Of a stretch of 5,797 nucleotides of DNA, positions 5,492 through 5,797 are shown piece after piece. Each line of letters opens with the position of its first letter. Position 1 is the first letter of the stretch. The DNA comes from IDS-8 sp965651325. Its GTDB lineage: Bacteria > Pseudomonadota > Gammaproteobacteria > Steroidobacterales > Woeseiaceae. The stretch covers positions 1-5,797 of the forward strand of contig CBFGSB010000192.1 of assembly GCA_965651325.1 (NCBI GenBank), written 5' to 3'. The position numbers and the translations under genes are program-made. The notes beneath the pieces are model-generated. The model was not told the DNA's origin and did not search any database. It was given only the letters and a program-made list of their open reading frames with translations.

Positions 5492-5797
5492 TCAGTTCAG
5501 CTTGATCTGGACGTCGACCCCGGCCGGCAGCTCGAGCTTCATGAGCGCATCGACGGTCTTGTCGGTCGGGTCCACGATATCCATCAGGCGCTTGTGGGTG
5601 CGAATCTCGTACTGGTCGCGAGCGTCCTTGTTCACGTGCGGCGAGATCAGGATCGTGTACCGCTCCATCTTCATGGGCAGCGGGATCGGGCCCTTCACCG
5701 TGGCCCCGGTCCGCTTCGCCGTGTCGACGATTTCGCGCGCCGACTTGTCGATGAGGCGGTGATCAAAGGCTTTCAGCCTGATGCGTATGTTTTGGTT
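5492..5797 (-). CDS. rpsJ: 30S ribosomal protein S10 (NusE), 5' end cut by window edge
   Basis: S10 is a small-subunit protein of the 30S head. As NusE it also joins the NusB/NusG antitermination complex on RNA polymerase. The frame is open from the window edge to a TGA at 5492–5494 and gives 101 residues against a usual 103 or so, so only about two codons, including the start, are missing. Visible landmarks are IRIRLKAFDHRLID near the start, AKRTGATVKGPIPLP, ISPHVNKDARDQYEIRTH in the middle and the ending GVDVQIKLN; all match the E. coli protein closely from memory. A GTG at 5698 would give a 68-residue product, but it lies inside the conserved region and is not the start. It is normally the first gene of the S10 operon. 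Here it is followed by an unusually long gap of 361 nt before rplC. Confidence 0.97.
   Translation of the reverse strand, partial: NQNIRIRLKAFDHRLIDKSAREIVDTAKRTGATVKGPIPLPMKMERYTILISPHVNKDARDQYEIRTHKRLMDIVDPTDKTVDALMKLELPAGVDVQIKLN

Noticed and set aside
5274..5762. Open frame of 162 codons on the plus strand across the rpsJ–rplC gap and rpsJ
   Set aside because: Its second half is antisense to the clearly conserved rpsJ. The first part crosses the promoter and hairpins and resembles no family I know. Long antisense frames are expected in GC-rich DNA.

Overview
The window is a segment of the bacterial S10–spc ribosomal-protein cluster. All twelve genes lie on the minus strand, so reading from high to low coordinates follows transcription: rpsJ (S10, first codons lost at the window edge), rplC (L3), rplD (L4), rplW (L23), rplB (L2), rpsS (S19), rplV (L22), rpsC (S3), rplP (L16), rpmC (L29), rpsQ (S17), rplN (L14). 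The 12 bases left after the rplN stop are too few to show the next gene, which in this cluster is normally rplX (L24). The proteins resemble, from memory, the Escherichia coli ones very closely (for example the S10, S3, L16 and L14 cores). With the GC-rich sequence this points to a high-GC gammaproteobacterium. I cannot name a genus.

From rplC to rplN (5130 down to 13) the genes are packed tightly. Four junctions overlap by 1–4 nt (ATGA at rplC/rplD, GTGA at rplD/rplW, TGATG at rplP/rpmC, ATGA at rpmC/rpsQ) and the other gaps are 10–39 nt, usually with a Shine-Dalgarno sequence in the gap. This implies one transcript with coupled translation. rpsQ and rplN are only 32 nt apart, so the S10 and spc units that are separate operons in E. 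coli look joined here.

The one departure is the 361-nt gap between rpsJ and rplC (5131–5491). In transcriptional order it holds: a 9-bp hairpin 25 nt after the rpsJ stop; directly after it, a sigma-70-type promoter with a perfect TATAAT; a leader of about 280 nt with several hairpins, two of which compete with an alternative pairing; a nested palindrome with GGGTCAGC/GCTGACCC arms resembling a REP (repetitive extragenic palindrome) element; and the rplC ribosome-binding site. This suggests that rplC onward can be transcribed separately from rpsJ, and leaves room for post-transcriptional control in the leader.

The proteins act together. L3, L4, L23, L2, L22, L16, L29 and L14 build the large subunit, including the peptidyl-transferase surroundings and the exit tunnel and its mouth. 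S10, S19, S3 and S17 build the small subunit. I see no novel multi-gene system; the coding part is ordinary core genome, and the interest is in the rpsJ–rplC gap.
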